This document shows positions 10,131-19,147 of a stretch of 64,000 bases of DNA, piece after piece (position 1 is the stretch's first letter; every line of letters starts with the position of its first letter). The position numbers and the translations under genes were made by a program. The DNA comes from Ruminococcus sp. Marseille-P6503 (GTDB lineage: Bacteria; Bacillota; Clostridia; Oscillospirales; Ruminococcaceae), in the NCBI RefSeq assembly GCF_900604945.1, contig NZ_UWPB01000001.1, positions 496,001-560,000 on the forward strand, written 5' to 3'. The notes beneath the pieces were generated by a model. It made no database searches. It saw only the letters and a program-made list of their open reading frames with translations, and was not told the DNA's origin.

Positions 10131-12083
10131 ATGAATATGGTAAAAAAGGTCATTAGTATGGCGTCTGCGGCCGCGATGGCTTGCACAATGGTGACGGCGG
10201 CGGGAGTAACCGCGTTTGACGAGGGCACTTATACGGGAAGCGGAACGTATATCAGTACTTATTTGAAATCTGAATATTACGGAAAGAGCGCGTTTAAGAT
10301 CAAATATAAGTATAACAGCCTTGACTCTGACGGAAAGTATATTGACAACGACGGAGTAGAACAGAGCGTTGATTATACGGATACCTTTGATTTTCTCGTA
10401 TTTGATTCCAACTGGGAAGGCTGGAATCCTACTGAGGTAGGTCAGGCTGAACCGACGACCGGAGTAGAGTACACGGCTACGGTGAGCATCGCGGATATTG
10501 AAGGCGAGCTTGCAGAGGGAAAAACTCCGTACGGTATCAATCTTCAGACCGGAGCTATAGGAGAAACAAGCGTATCTATCGTATCTCTGGAATACGTTGA
10601 CGCGGTGATTCCCGGAGCGGAGGTTGAGATCACAGGTTCATGGGTAAAGGGTACCGGAGGAACGATGACGGTTGAAGGTTCAGGAGCTTATGTAACCACA
10701 AACGAATACAATATCGACGTTTCTCAGTTCTCGGTAAACGGCTTTGAAAATCCTACTGTCGATGTAACGGTAGAGTATACAACTGCTCCCAATACATACG
10801 TTCAGGCAGAGCTTCTTAAGAGCGACGGAGATCCTGTAGTAGCAAATTATCCGAATGTTGACGTAACAGGTACTTATACCTATACTACGGAAATCACAGA
10901 GGATATGACTTCCTTCGTAGCCTGCTATGACCAGTGCACAGTTAAGGCGATTCATATTTATGACAACCATGAAGGAAACGCTTTGAATGTTTCCGGTAAG
11001 ACCGCGAATACCATTAACGCAAATCTTGCGCCCTGCTGGAATCTCGGAAATGCATTTGATTCAGTGGACGACAGCGGATCAGTCGGCGAAACAAAGTGGG
11101 GAAATCCCGTTGTAACCGAAAAGCTTTTCCAGGCTGTAAGAGATCAGGGCTTCAAGAGCGTAAGAATCCCTGTAAGCTACCTTGATATGGTAAGCTCGAC
11201 AGGCGACATTAACGACGATTATCTCGACAGGATTCAGGCCGTTGTTGACAGAGCGATGGACTGCGGACTTTATGTAATTATCAACGTTCATCACGACGGA
11301 AGCGACGGAGTTACAGGTAAGTGGATTGACATCAGTCTTGACAATTCAAGTGCGGAGTTCTCAGCCGTTAAGGCTAAGTTCAGCGCTATGTGGACTGAAA
11401 TCGCTCAGAGATTTGCAAACTACAATCAGGCTCTGCTGTTTGAAGGCATGAATGAAGTAATGCTCAGCGGCAAGTATCAGAGATCTCAGTTTACAGACGA
11501 TGAGTTTGAAAATGCGAATTTTAATATTAATGATCTGAATGAGGCTTTTGTCAATGCGGTGCGCGGAACAGGCACGAATGACGGAAACGACGACCGCTGT
11601 CTTATTATTCCGGGCTACAATACAGACATTAACCTTACCGCTGCCGGATTTGATGAAGGAGTATTTTATATGCCTGATGATACTACAGTAAACAGGCTGA
11701 TACTTTCGGTTCATTATTATGATCCCTATGATTTTACTTTGAACCAGTACGGAACAAGCTCATGGGATCAGACGACATACGGTGAAACTTACATGGCGGC
11801 TCAGCTTGCCAAGGTAACCGGCGAGGGCTATCCCGTATTTATCGGAGAGTATTGCGCAAACTTCAAGAATAACATAAGCACTGTTGCTTTGTACAATAAG
11901 ACTCTCAATCAGAAGGCTGACGAAGTTACGGCGGTAAGCGTATCAACGGCTTACTGGGACAACGGAGTTATCGGCGTAAACGCCAACGGCTCCGGACTTA
12001 TCGACAGAAGATTCAACGTTGTCACCACAACGGGTTCAACAATTATTGATGATATTATGTCGGTATATCCTACAGCTTCATAA
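10131..12083 (+). CDS. Secreted GH5 endoglucanase with N-terminal carbohydrate-binding-like modules
   Basis: Glycoside hydrolase family 5 enzyme (cellulase/beta-glucanase type), 650 aa, exported by a signal peptide (about 1-28). Two beta-rich modules, about 30-158 and 160-280, precede the catalytic barrel and look like carbohydrate-binding domains, but I cannot name the CBM family. The GH5 barrel spans about 295-645, with N-L-G-N-A-F-D (304-310), H-H in the N-V-H-H-D segment, acid/base Glu442 in G-M-N-E-V, and nucleophile Glu573 in F-I-G-E-Y-C. There is no dockerin or sorting signal, so it is probably released. The next gene starts 24 bp downstream and may be co-transcribed. Confidence 0.92.
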   Translation: MNMVKKVISMASAAAMACTMVTAAGVTAFDEGTYTGSGTYISTYLKSEYYGKSAFKIKYKYNSLDSDGKYIDNDGVEQSVDYTDTFDFLVFDSNWEGWNPTEVGQAEPTTGVEYTATVSIADIEGELAEGKTPYGINLQTGAIGETSVSIVSLEYVDAVIPGAEVEITGSWVKGTGGTMTVEGSGAYVTTNEYNIDVSQFSVNGFENPTVDVTVEYTTAPNTYVQAELLKSDGDPVVANYPNVDVTGTYTYTTEITEDMTSFVACYDQCTVKAIHIYDNHEGNALNVSGKTANTINANLAPCWNLGNAFDSVDDSGSVGETKWGNPVVTEKLFQAVRDQGFKSVRIPVSYLDMVSSTGDINDDYLDRIQAVVDRAMDCGLYVIINVHHDGSDGVTGKWIDISLDNSSAEFSAVKAKFSAMWTEIAQRFANYNQALLFEGMNEVMLSGKYQRSQFTDDEFENANFNINDLNEAFVNAVRGTGTNDGNDDRCLIIPGYNTDINLTAAGFDEGVFYMPDDTTVNRLILSVHYYDPYDFTLNQYGTSSWDQTTYGETYMAAQLAKVTGEGYPVFIGEYCANFKNNISTVALYNKTLNQKADEVTAVSVSTAYWDNGVIGVNANGSGLIDRRFNVVTTTGSTIIDDIMSVYPTAS

Positions 12084-12107
12084 TTCAATTTAAAGGAGTG
12101 ATTTGAT

Positions 12108-14471
12108 TTGAAAAAAATCAAGTTCATTCATCGCCTGGTCGCTTCTGCGACCAGCGCGATGATTTTGCTTTGCGGGGGGGGAGCATCGTTTTCAGCAGTT
12201 GCTGATTCGGAAATATATTCTTTTGAGCTTTCGGCGGACGGTTATTATTATTATTTACGAATAGATGCAGAGAATCGTAGCGAGGAGAGTTATCCGGACA
12301 TTCCTTCCGAATACAACGGACTGCCTGTAGATGTAAACAATCAGTTCTATAACTGTGTAAACGCAACTTCGCTCGATATACCCGACGTAAATGCCACGCC
12401 TGAATTTCTTTCGAGTCATAATCCATATCAGGTAACTGCATTGACCCAAGCCGATAATGCCTTGAAAACTTTAACGGTACGTTATACTGGTTACTTACAG
12501 TTATCATTAAGGAATGCAGCAAATCTGGAAGAAGTATATTTGTATTGCAGCGAGTTGAAGCTTCAAAAGGCGACATTCAGAAACAACAGCGCAAATGCAA
12601 TTTGGCATGTAGCAAATGATGACGTTAAGGCGGTTCTTGTCAGCATGGGAATAGACGAAAATAACGTTTCTATTGATATCAGCACAGGCAAATCAGACAG
12701 TACCTTGACAATCAGCGCCAGCGCCGAGTCGATGACATACGGCGAAAGCGATATCACCGTCAGCGTTACGCAAAACACCAGCGGAGCGTCGGTTGCATAT
12801 CAATTTTCCAGAAATGAAAATTTTTCTAATGTTACAGGCGACATAACTGTTGGTTCTGACGGAAAGATTGTACCTACATATCCCGGAACATATTATATGC
12901 GAGCTGTCACTGCCGAAACGGACGATTATAATTCAGCGACGAGCAACGTTATAAAAATCACAGTTAATTCCGCGGACAAAAGCGGCTTTACAAGTGCTTA
13001 TAACGAGGCGAATGAATTATGGTATAAAACCAGCGAGGATTATACTGAGGAAAGCATGGCGGCTTTAAGAAGCGTGTATACAAAGTATACTGATTATACA
13101 AGAGATACCTTGCATACGGCAGCTGAGTATGCGGCGGCTGAAACAGAGATCCGCGAGGCTATAGACGCGCTTGTTAAAATTGACGTAACCGCGGAGAGAG
13201 AAAGGCTTAACAGTCTTATTTCACAGGCGGAGGCTCTTGTTTCAACGGATTATACCGACGATACCTGGGCGCTGTTTGAAACGGCTTATGAAAACGCTAA
13301 AACAGTTTACGGCAATGAGGATTCCGGCGCTTCGGCTGTAGTTTCGGCTGCTGAAAATCTTGAAAAGGCTATAGACGAGCTGGAGATAGCTCCCGTAGGA
13401 ATGCCTTCCTTTGACTGCGCGGTTCAGTTCTCCAATACAGGCTGGTGGCCGCAGTACAATATAACAGAAACCTTTGAGGGCAACGGCACCTTTACCGTAA
13501 AAATTGATACGTCTTCACAGGCGACAACGGAAGCCTTTGTTTTCAATGTGGATCTGCTCGACGCGGCTGCAAATTACCCTGATATCCAAGCGGTTCTTGA
13601 TTCTATCAAGGTAGACGGAACGGAAGTGGCTTTTGACGCTTCAAAGATCCAGTACGGAGATATCGAGAACAACGGAAATTACCGTATAGAAATATACAAT
13701 GACTATGGCTCGACAAAGAACGATCCTCCGATGGATCCTAAGGCAATGGCCAGCAAGCAGTCAATTGAAATTACGTTTACAGTAAGCGGAGTTCCGGAAA
13801 ACGATCCTAAGGGAGATCTGCAGAAGCTCGTTGACGAAACGGAAAAAATGCTGGCTGAGCTTATCGAGGGAGATTATACTGCAGAAAGTATCGAGGCGGT
13901 AAAAAACGCGGTTGCTGAAACCAAGACTCTGCTGGAAAAGGATGTCCTGCTCCAGAGTGAGATAGACGGCGCCACAGCCGATATAAATACTGCGGTAGAT
14001 TCGATGGAAATTGCAGATACGACCGAAGCCAGAGCGGCTCTCAGCGAGGCTGTGGAAGCTGCAAAGGCACTCAATAAGGATGAGTACACTGAGGATTCGT
14101 GGGCTGCAGTACAGAGCGCTTTGGATAAGGCAGACGCTCTTACAGACAAGAGCACGATTTCTGAAATCAATGCTGTGACCGAAGAGCTTAACAATGCTGT
14201 TTCAGCGCTTGAAAAGCTTCCTGGCGAGGGCAGCGAGTCGGAGCCGGACAGCACGCCGGATTCCGAAAGCGGCTCGGATTTGGAAAATTCAGAGCAGTCA
14301 GACAGCGATTCAGCTTCGGATAAAAGCGGAGCTTCGTCTGATTCAAAATCTGACGGCACAGCTTCCGGTTCAAAGGACGCTAACGTAAAAACTGGAGCGG
14401 TAACAGGCGGATTGTCCGCAGTGGTAATAATCAGCCTGGCAGCAGCTACGGTCATGAAAAAGAGAAAATAA
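12108..14471 (+). CDS. Cell-surface multi-domain protein with MBG, FIVAR and binding modules and a C-terminal sorting-like signal
   Basis: Exported 787-aa surface protein with a TTG start. Order: signal peptide (1-31); a leucine-rich-repeat-like region (about 45-190); an MBG-type beta domain (about 198-290); FIVAR helical repeats (about 295-355 and 360-425); a beta-rich CBM-like module (about 433-560) with N-T-G-W-W-P; two more FIVAR repeats (568-703); a Ser/Asp/Glu linker (706-757); N-V-K-T-G (759-763), a hydrophobic helix (765-783) and the basic tail K-K-R-K. The tail resembles a cell-wall sorting signal of the [N/S]-P-x-T-G kind. Probably anchors or presents glycan-binding modules beside the GH5 enzyme. 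Confidence 0.8.
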   Translation: MKKIKFIHRLVASATSAMILLCGGGASFSAVADSEIYSFELSADGYYYYLRIDAENRSEESYPDIPSEYNGLPVDVNNQFYNCVNATSLDIPDVNATPEFLSSHNPYQVTALTQADNALKTLTVRYTGYLQLSLRNAANLEEVYLYCSELKLQKATFRNNSANAIWHVANDDVKAVLVSMGIDENNVSIDISTGKSDSTLTISASAESMTYGESDITVSVTQNTSGASVAYQFSRNENFSNVTGDITVGSDGKIVPTYPGTYYMRAVTAETDDYNSATSNVIKITVNSADKSGFTSAYNEANELWYKTSEDYTEESMAALRSVYTKYTDYTRDTLHTAAEYAAAETEIREAIDALVKIDVTAERERLNSLISQAEALVSTDYTDDTWALFETAYENAKTVYGNEDSGASAVVSAAENLEKAIDELEIAPVGMPSFDCAVQFSNTGWWPQYNITETFEGNGTFTVKIDTSSQATTEAFVFNVDLLDAAANYPDIQAVLDSIKVDGTEVAFDASKIQYGDIENNGNYRIEIYNDYGSTKNDPPMDPKAMASKQSIEITFTVSGVPENDPKGDLQKLVDETEKMLAELIEGDYTAESIEAVKNAVAETKTLLEKDVLLQSEIDGATADINTAVDSMEIADTTEARAALSEAVEAAKALNKDEYTEDSWAAVQSALDKADALTDKSTISEINAVTEELNNAVSALEKLPGEGSESEPDSTPDSESGSDLENSEQSDSDSASDKSGASSDSKSDGTASGSKDANVKTGAVTGGLSAVVIISLAAATVMKKRK

Positions 14472-14490
14472 AAAATCAAGTTTGATTTTT

Positions 14491-14522
14491 AATGTCCGAA
14501 ATTATTTCGGACATTATTTTTT
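14491..14522 (+). terminator. Strong terminator ending the GH5-surface protein transcript
   Basis: An 11-bp perfect stem (14491-14501 with 14505-14515) with a 3-base loop is followed by a run of T. The rest of the 332-bp gap is AT-rich and carries the promoter of the next gene. Confidence 0.85.
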
Positions 14523-14723
14523 TGCGCGGCTTTTGTGCCGGATCTATTCAGTCATTATCCCCGCTAATAATTTTATATCAAAATTTATTATTAATGACGA
14601 ATATTGTAGATAGTAAAGTATAATATAACAAAATATACTAATTAAACAAAATATTTGTCAAGGTATACAGATTTTCAGCCAAAAATTTGTATAATATTTT
14701 ATTAAAAAAATGCTCAAAAAAGC

Positions 14724-14752
14724 TTGCATTAATTGGAATTATATGATATCAT
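14724..14752 (+). promoter_or_regulatory. Candidate sigma-A promoter of the three-domain secreted protein
   Basis: TTGCAT (14724-14729), a 17-bp spacer and TATCAT (14747-14752), about 50 bp upstream of the ATG at 14804, which has AAGGAGG as ribosome-binding site. Confidence 0.4.
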
Positions 14753-14803
14753 AAAGATGGATTAGAAAATAATCCATTAAATTTATTTTAAGGAGGTTTT
14801 GAG

Positions 14804-16033
14804 ATGAAAATCAAAAAATTGTTGGCAGCAATGACGATGAGCGCCTTGGCTCTGAGCATGATGTCGATGGCGGCAGCCGCGGAGGATACTGATCCTGTGG
14901 ATCCTGAGGTTCCGGCGGAAACGGAGGAGAACGTTACGGTTCTTCATAACGGTCCGCTGAACAATACGGAGCTTACTCCCTTGCAGCTCGGAAAGGGTAC
15001 CGAGGGCGCGAAGATCCGCGTTACCTACACTTCGGAATCGGAAGAGGGCTACGGCGTTATCGGAATTGCAGGAAAGGCTAACGATGACGATTGGACATGG
15101 CTCCAGTCGGAGGACAATCCCGCTTTCAGTTCGGAGGGCGAAAATATTACCAGCACTGTGGAAATGGCTTACGAGGATTTCGTGACCTTTGCCGACATAG
15201 GCGACGACGTTCGCTGCTATGTATTTATGGATTGGGGACTTGCAGAGAATACGGACTGCCTTATCGAGCTTGTAACACCTGTGGAGCATTTTGTAGAGGT
15301 TCCGGTTTATGACGGAGCGCTTACGTCCACCGGCGTTGACGTTGTTCCGGGAGAGCTCGGAAAGAATATCGACGGAGCCAAAATACGCTTTACTTACACA
15401 TCGGCTAATCCCGCAGGCTGGGGAGTAGTCGGACTGGCGGGCAAGGAAAAGGGAACATGGACATGGAAGAGCGAAAGCAAATCGTTTGCTTCCGAGGGCG
15501 AGAATGTTACCTCGACGCTTGTATATTCCTACAGTGATTTTGTAGCTGCTGCCGGAATAGGCGACAACCTTGAGTGCTTTGTATTCCAGGACTGGGGACT
15601 TGAAGAGGATACCAACTTCAAGATCGATCTTCTTATCCCTGTAGAGGCTGACGCGACTTCCGTTACAGTTAACCTTTACGAAGGCGACCTTGCTGACAAT
15701 GAGGCGGCGTTTACACCTATACAGCTTGGTTCAACCGTACCTGGCGCTCAGATCAAAGTAACATATGCCGGAGCCGGAGAAGAAGGCGAAGCTGCTGTCG
15801 GTATCTGCGGCAACGGAGCTGAATGGTATGTGGGAACAAACTGTCTTGCTTCTGTCGGAGCAACGATGACTAACATCTGGACGGTGACCTATGCGGAATT
15901 TGTTGAATTTACAGGAATAACTTCACCGGTAAATACATACATATTCCAGAATTGGGGTATGGAAGAGGATACGGTCTGCACGATCGACCTGATACTTCCT
16001 GTGCCAGTTGAAGAAACTGAACCCGAGGCTTAA
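14804..16033 (+). CDS. Secreted protein of three tandem copies of one beta-rich domain
   Basis: 409-aa exported protein: signal peptide (1-26), then three homologous domains at about 43-160, 163-281 and 285-402, and a short acidic tail. Each copy shows the same order of marks: a Y/H-x-G-x-L start, Q/E-L-G, G-A-K/Q-I, a V-x-G-I/L-A/C-G turn, a Trp-containing loop, the segment ending F-V, and [FV]-F-[MQ]-[DN]-W-G-[LM] near the end. The conserved Trp and repeated F-x-x-W-G motif suggest ligand (sugar) binding, but no family is recognised and there is no catalytic domain or wall anchor. Domain identity has drifted, so the triplication is old. Confidence 0.75.
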   Translation: MKIKKLLAAMTMSALALSMMSMAAAAEDTDPVDPEVPAETEENVTVLHNGPLNNTELTPLQLGKGTEGAKIRVTYTSESEEGYGVIGIAGKANDDDWTWLQSEDNPAFSSEGENITSTVEMAYEDFVTFADIGDDVRCYVFMDWGLAENTDCLIELVTPVEHFVEVPVYDGALTSTGVDVVPGELGKNIDGAKIRFTYTSANPAGWGVVGLAGKEKGTWTWKSESKSFASEGENVTSTLVYSYSDFVAAAGIGDNLECFVFQDWGLEEDTNFKIDLLIPVEADATSVTVNLYEGDLADNEAAFTPIQLGSTVPGAQIKVTYAGAGEEGEAAVGICGNGAEWYVGTNCLASVGATMTNIWTVTYAEFVEFTGITSPVNTYIFQNWGMEEDTVCTIDLILPVPVEETEPEA

Positions 16034-16041
16034 TTTAATCA

Positions 16042-16076
16042 ACAGAGACCTGTTTAGCCGACAGGTCTCTGTTTTT
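16042..16076 (+). terminator. Terminator after the three-domain protein
   Basis: A 12-bp perfect stem (16042-16053 with 16061-16072) followed by TTTTT. Confidence 0.85.
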
Positions 16077-16174
16077 GAGAAAAATTACTACCTGACATCG
16101 TTTTCTGTATTTTTTGTACAATTTTTAACAGGAATTTTTGTGTAAATTTTTATTATTTATAACCAAGAAACGAC

Positions 16175-16203
16175 TTGAAATAATGGAATAATAATGGTAT
16201 TAT
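16175..16203 (+). promoter_or_regulatory. Sigma-A-type promoter of the Ser/Asp-rich surface protein
   Basis: TTGAAA (16175-16180), exactly 17 bp spacer, TATTAT (16198-16203), 60 bp before the ATG at 16264. Confidence 0.6.
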
Positions 16204-16263
16204 ATTATACGGAAATGTAATGTATATTTCTGAAAAACTTATATTGATGGAGGTTTATGAAAT

Positions 16264-17634
16264 ATGAAATTGAAACGTTTGCTGGCCGGCGTACTGGCAG
16301 GCTGCTTAGCGGTTGGCTCTGCAGTAAGCGCTGTTATTGTTAGCTCCGCTGACGACGAGATAACTGTTAAGGTATGTGACCAGCAATATATAGCAAAAGC
16401 TAAGGATACAGGTTATCAGTTCAGCATTAAAGGTTATCCGCGTTCTGAAAATGAAACGGCTACTATTAAAGTTGAATTTACGGGAAGTTTTAACGGCACT
16501 GCGGCTAATGCGATTTCCGTTAAATTTGGTTTAGTTAATCCCAATAATGAAAGTGAAATAATTACTATCGCGCAAAACTATAGTGGTATGTTGACAGAAT
16601 TACCAAGCGAGTATGGCACGACAGTTACTAGAGAAGTATCATTGTATGATTTAATGAGAGGCGCGTTAGCTAAAGAGCCGGATATTGATGTAAATTCTTA
16701 TGAAACAGCAGTTATATTTGGCGCCTCTACTAGACCTACAAGCTCGGATGGTGCAGAAAATACTATTGACAGTTTAACCATTGTTACTCCATACATTATT
16801 GAGGATTCCTCTTCTGAGGACGATTCCTCAGAAATTGATTCGTCTTTGGCTGATGATTCCTCAACAATCGATTCATCCGCGCCTGACGATTCCTCAGTAG
16901 TTGATCCGGGACTGGATACTGAGTTTAAGGTGTATAAGGAGATCGACCTTGAGAATCATGATCTCGGCACAGGCTGGAGCAATACCAAGGAAATCACCGC
17001 CGATAATTTTGCGGACGCAAAGGCCGGCGACATTGTAACTATTGATTTCTCCCAGAATAGCGACGTTGAATACTGGCAGCTGAAAATAATGGACGGTTCC
17101 GGCGGATGGCCGGTGCTTTCAGGACCCAGCGAAAGCGGCGACAGAGTTGTAAATGATTATGACTGCGTAGAGCTTCTGCCGGGAGATACCAGCTATTCGT
17201 TCAGGCTTACAGAGGCGGACGTAACCGCGCTTCAGGCTAACGGCATGATGCTCGGAGGCTACGGAGTAACTCTTTCCAAGCTTTCGATCGCTTCACCTGC
17301 AACCGACGACAGCTCGTCCGACGTGTCCTCAGATGTATCGTCTGAAACATCTGACGAATCCTCAGATACAGACAGCGAAACATCGGATACCGACGTTTCT
17401 TCCGAAAGCGAAGCGGCGCAGTCGGAAACTGATAATTCAGACAGCAGCGCTGAGTCAGCGGCAGAATCGACAGCTTCAAAGGCGGATACCGCCAACACTA
17501 CGGCTTCAAAGGCTTCTTCCGGTGCAAGCTCATCTGACTCTTCACCTAAGACGGGTTCGGTAGCAGGAGGAATTTCAGCGGCGGCAATTGTTTGCCTTGC
17601 GGCTGTGGCTGCTATCAAAAAGAAAAACGGATAA
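16264..17634 (+). CDS. Ser/Asp-rich cell-surface protein with two binding-like domains and a sorting-like C terminus
   Basis: 456-aa exported protein: signal peptide (1-28), beta domain 1 (about 32-175), a Ser/Asp linker (181-212), beta domain 2 (about 218-345, with G-G-W-P), a long Ser/Asp/Glu-rich spacer (347-425), S-P-K-T-G (427-431), a hydrophobic helix (433-450) and K-K-K-N-G. Domain 2 looks carbohydrate-binding-like. The C terminus matches the tail of the protein at 12108-14471. The first domain's DNA is more AT-rich than the second half, which suggests a mosaic gene. Function is unknown beyond surface display. Confidence 0.75.
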   Translation: MKLKRLLAGVLAGCLAVGSAVSAVIVSSADDEITVKVCDQQYIAKAKDTGYQFSIKGYPRSENETATIKVEFTGSFNGTAANAISVKFGLVNPNNESEIITIAQNYSGMLTELPSEYGTTVTREVSLYDLMRGALAKEPDIDVNSYETAVIFGASTRPTSSDGAENTIDSLTIVTPYIIEDSSSEDDSSEIDSSLADDSSTIDSSAPDDSSVVDPGLDTEFKVYKEIDLENHDLGTGWSNTKEITADNFADAKAGDIVTIDFSQNSDVEYWQLKIMDGSGGWPVLSGPSESGDRVVNDYDCVELLPGDTSYSFRLTEADVTALQANGMMLGGYGVTLSKLSIASPATDDSSSDVSSDVSSETSDESSDTDSETSDTDVSSESEAAQSETDNSDSSAESAAESTASKADTANTTASKASSGASSSDSSPKTGSVAGGISAAAIVCLAAVAAIKKKNG

Positions 17635-17670
17635 TTTATCCAAAAAATAAAAAAGCTATATAAAATATCA

Positions 17671-17706
17671 GGACTGTACCGTTTATTGCGGTGCAGTCTT
17701 TTTTTC
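17671..17706 (+). terminator. Terminator after the surface protein
   Basis: A 10-11-bp stem with a G-U pair (17671-17681 with 17689-17699) followed by seven T. Confidence 0.75.
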
Positions 17707-17760
17707 AGGAGTATATGCATTTAAAAAGGGCATAATTACAATGAAAGGAGATGTTGTAAA

Positions 17761-18195
17761 ATGGCCAGCAACGATACCACAAAGCTGCTGACGGAATGTA
17801 ATGCCGGAATCAAGATGGGAGTACAGTCGCTTAATGAAATGCTTCCGTCGGTAAAAAATGAAAAGCTGAAAAAAGTAATGTCCGAATGCAGGGAAACGCA
17901 TAAGCGTCTTGGCGATAAGACTCATAAGCTGCTTAATCAGTACGGTGAAAGCACAAGGGAACCGCACCCTGTGGCCAAGAGTATGTCGTGGATGAAGACA
18001 AATTTCAAGCTCGCGGTTGAAAATTCCGACAGCGCAATCGCCGATCTTCTCACGGACGGCTGTAATATGGGGGTTAAAAACCTCAACAGGTATCTTAACA
18101 GGTATACCGGAGCCGATCAGGAGGTAGCCGACATAACCAAGGACCTTATAAAGTCAGAGCAAAAGCTTGTCGGGGACGTCAAAGAGTTTCTGTAA
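17761..18195 (+). CDS. DUF2383-like four-helix-bundle protein
   Basis: 144-aa all-helical cytoplasmic protein resembling the DUF2383/PA2169 (ferritin-like bundle) family. Acidic and His-containing helices are visible (E-C-R-E-T-H-K-R near residue 44). There are no membrane segments or signal. GAAAGGAG lies 8 bases before the ATG. Biological role unknown; many relatives occur in spore formers and stress loci. Confidence 0.65.
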   Translation: MASNDTTKLLTECNAGIKMGVQSLNEMLPSVKNEKLKKVMSECRETHKRLGDKTHKLLNQYGESTREPHPVAKSMSWMKTNFKLAVENSDSAIADLLTDGCNMGVKNLNRYLNRYTGADQEVADITKDLIKSEQKLVGDVKEFL

Positions 18196-18217
18196 AAAGC
18201 AGGATACTGATTTTTCA

Positions 18218-18282
18218 GGCGGCTTCAGACCCTTTTCAGCGCATTTTAAGCAATCGCATGGAGGGGTCTGTTCCGCCCTTTT
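18218..18282. terminator. Hairpin between convergent genes
   Basis: GGCGG...CAGACCC (18218-18232) pairs with GGGTCTG...CCGCC (18264-18277), followed by CTTTTT. It lies between the DUF2383 gene and the oppositely oriented ferredoxin gene and may end both. Confidence 0.5.
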
Positions 18283-18308
18283 TGCTGTGCGGAGGATCGC
18301 TTTCAGAA

Positions 18309-18497
18309 TCAATCCTCAATACGGATGACCGAAACAGGACAGCCGTCCGCGCAGTTTCTTGCTTCCTCCTCAAGGGACGCGTCGGGCTGCCTGACGACCG
18401 TCGCCTTTTCATCGCAGCCGAAAGCGAAAACTTCGGGACATGATCCTACGCAGAATCCGCAGCTTATACAGCCGCTGCGCTCGATAGAAACCTTCAT
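18309..18497 (-). CDS. Small 4Fe-4S ferredoxin
   Basis: 62-aa electron carrier. The N-terminal cluster motif is C-I-S-C-G-F-C-V-G-S-C-P (Cys10 to Cys20). A distal C-A-D-G-C-P supplies the remaining cysteine near residue 53, which is the pattern of single-cluster [4Fe-4S] ferredoxins. Acidic overall. A GGGAGG lies upstream of the start on the minus strand. It is divergent from cotJABC. Confidence 0.9.
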   Translation of the reverse strand: MKVSIERSGCISCGFCVGSCPEVFAFGCDEKATVVRQPDASLEEEARNCADGCPVSVIRIED

Positions 18498-18571
18498 TAA
18501 ACCAAACCTCCCTGAAAATTATATCTATATTCTGACCTGATGAAATATATTTATTCAGGTAATTCCGGCGT

Positions 18572-18600
18572 AACCATAATACCGTTCGGGACATATAATA
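18572..18600 (+). promoter_or_regulatory. Sigma-K-like (mother-cell) promoter of cotJABC
   Basis: AACC (18572-18575), a 16-bp spacer and CATATAATA (18592-18600) fit the B. subtilis sigma-K pattern (mACm, 16-17 bp, CATAnnnTA). The -10 also resembles sigma-E; the -35 fits sigma-E poorly. It sits 49 bp upstream of cotJA. The call rests on consensus matching only. Confidence 0.5.
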
Positions 18601-18648
18601 AAGTGTTACGCATTGTGATACAGAACAAGTAACAGGAGTGATTGAATA

Positions 18649-18900
18649 ATGGATTTTATGGAAAGCGGACTACTGGGAAAAATCCTTGACGCGGAGGACA
18701 TGAAGCCTTGTATGGGCAAAAACTGTCCTATGCCGCAGGGAGCCTTTCCGCCGGATACGCCTGTAGCCATGGCATACGTTCCGTTCCAGAGCTGGGAAAA
18801 GCCGTATGACGCCGACGCAGGGCTGTCCAGAGGTACAGTTTTCCCGTCGCTTGACAAACCGTTTATCGGAGAGGAGGCGGTAAGGCGTGGCAATGTCTGA
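18649..18900 (+). CDS. cotJA: Spore coat protein CotJA
   Basis: 83-aa spore-coat-associated protein of the CotJA family (PF11007), made in the mother cell and assembled into the inner coat. The family signature is plain: V-A-M-A-Y-V-P-F-Q-S-W-E (about residues 42-53) and G-T-V-F-P-S-L-D-K-P-F (about 63-73). Near the N terminus is a short Cys-rich C-M-G-K-N-C-P. ACAGGAG precedes the ATG. It overlaps cotJB by 14 bp. Confidence 0.93.
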   Translation: MDFMESGLLGKILDAEDMKPCMGKNCPMPQGAFPPDTPVAMAYVPFQSWEKPYDADAGLSRGTVFPSLDKPFIGEEAVRRGNV

Positions 18901-19147
18901 GAAACAGCGTTTGATGAGAAAGGTGCAGGCCTGTACTTTTGCTTTGGTTGAAGCGAATTTATATCTGGACAGCCATCCGACCTGCCGCAATGGTCTTGAA
19001 TATTTTGAAAGGCACAAGGCGGAATACGACAAAGCCGTCAGGGAATATGAGGAGAAGTTCGGACCACTTACAGCCAAAGCGTCGAACAGCTCCAAGAGAT
19101 GGGAATGGGTAACGACGCCTTTTCCGTGGGAAAGGGGTGAAAGTTAA
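18887..19147 (+). CDS. cotJB: Spore coat protein CotJB
   Basis: 86-aa CotJB family protein (PF12652), helical, with Y-L-D-S-H-P near residue 25 and the terminal W-x-W-V-T-x-P-F-P-W-E block. The GTG at 18887 fits the GAGGAGG about 9 bases upstream better than the in-frame ATG at 18893. It belongs to the cotJABC operon and its stop overlaps the cotJC start. Confidence 0.9.
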   Translation: MAMSEKQRLMRKVQACTFALVEANLYLDSHPTCRNGLEYFERHKAEYDKAVREYEEKFGPLTAKASNSSKRWEWVTTPFPWERGES

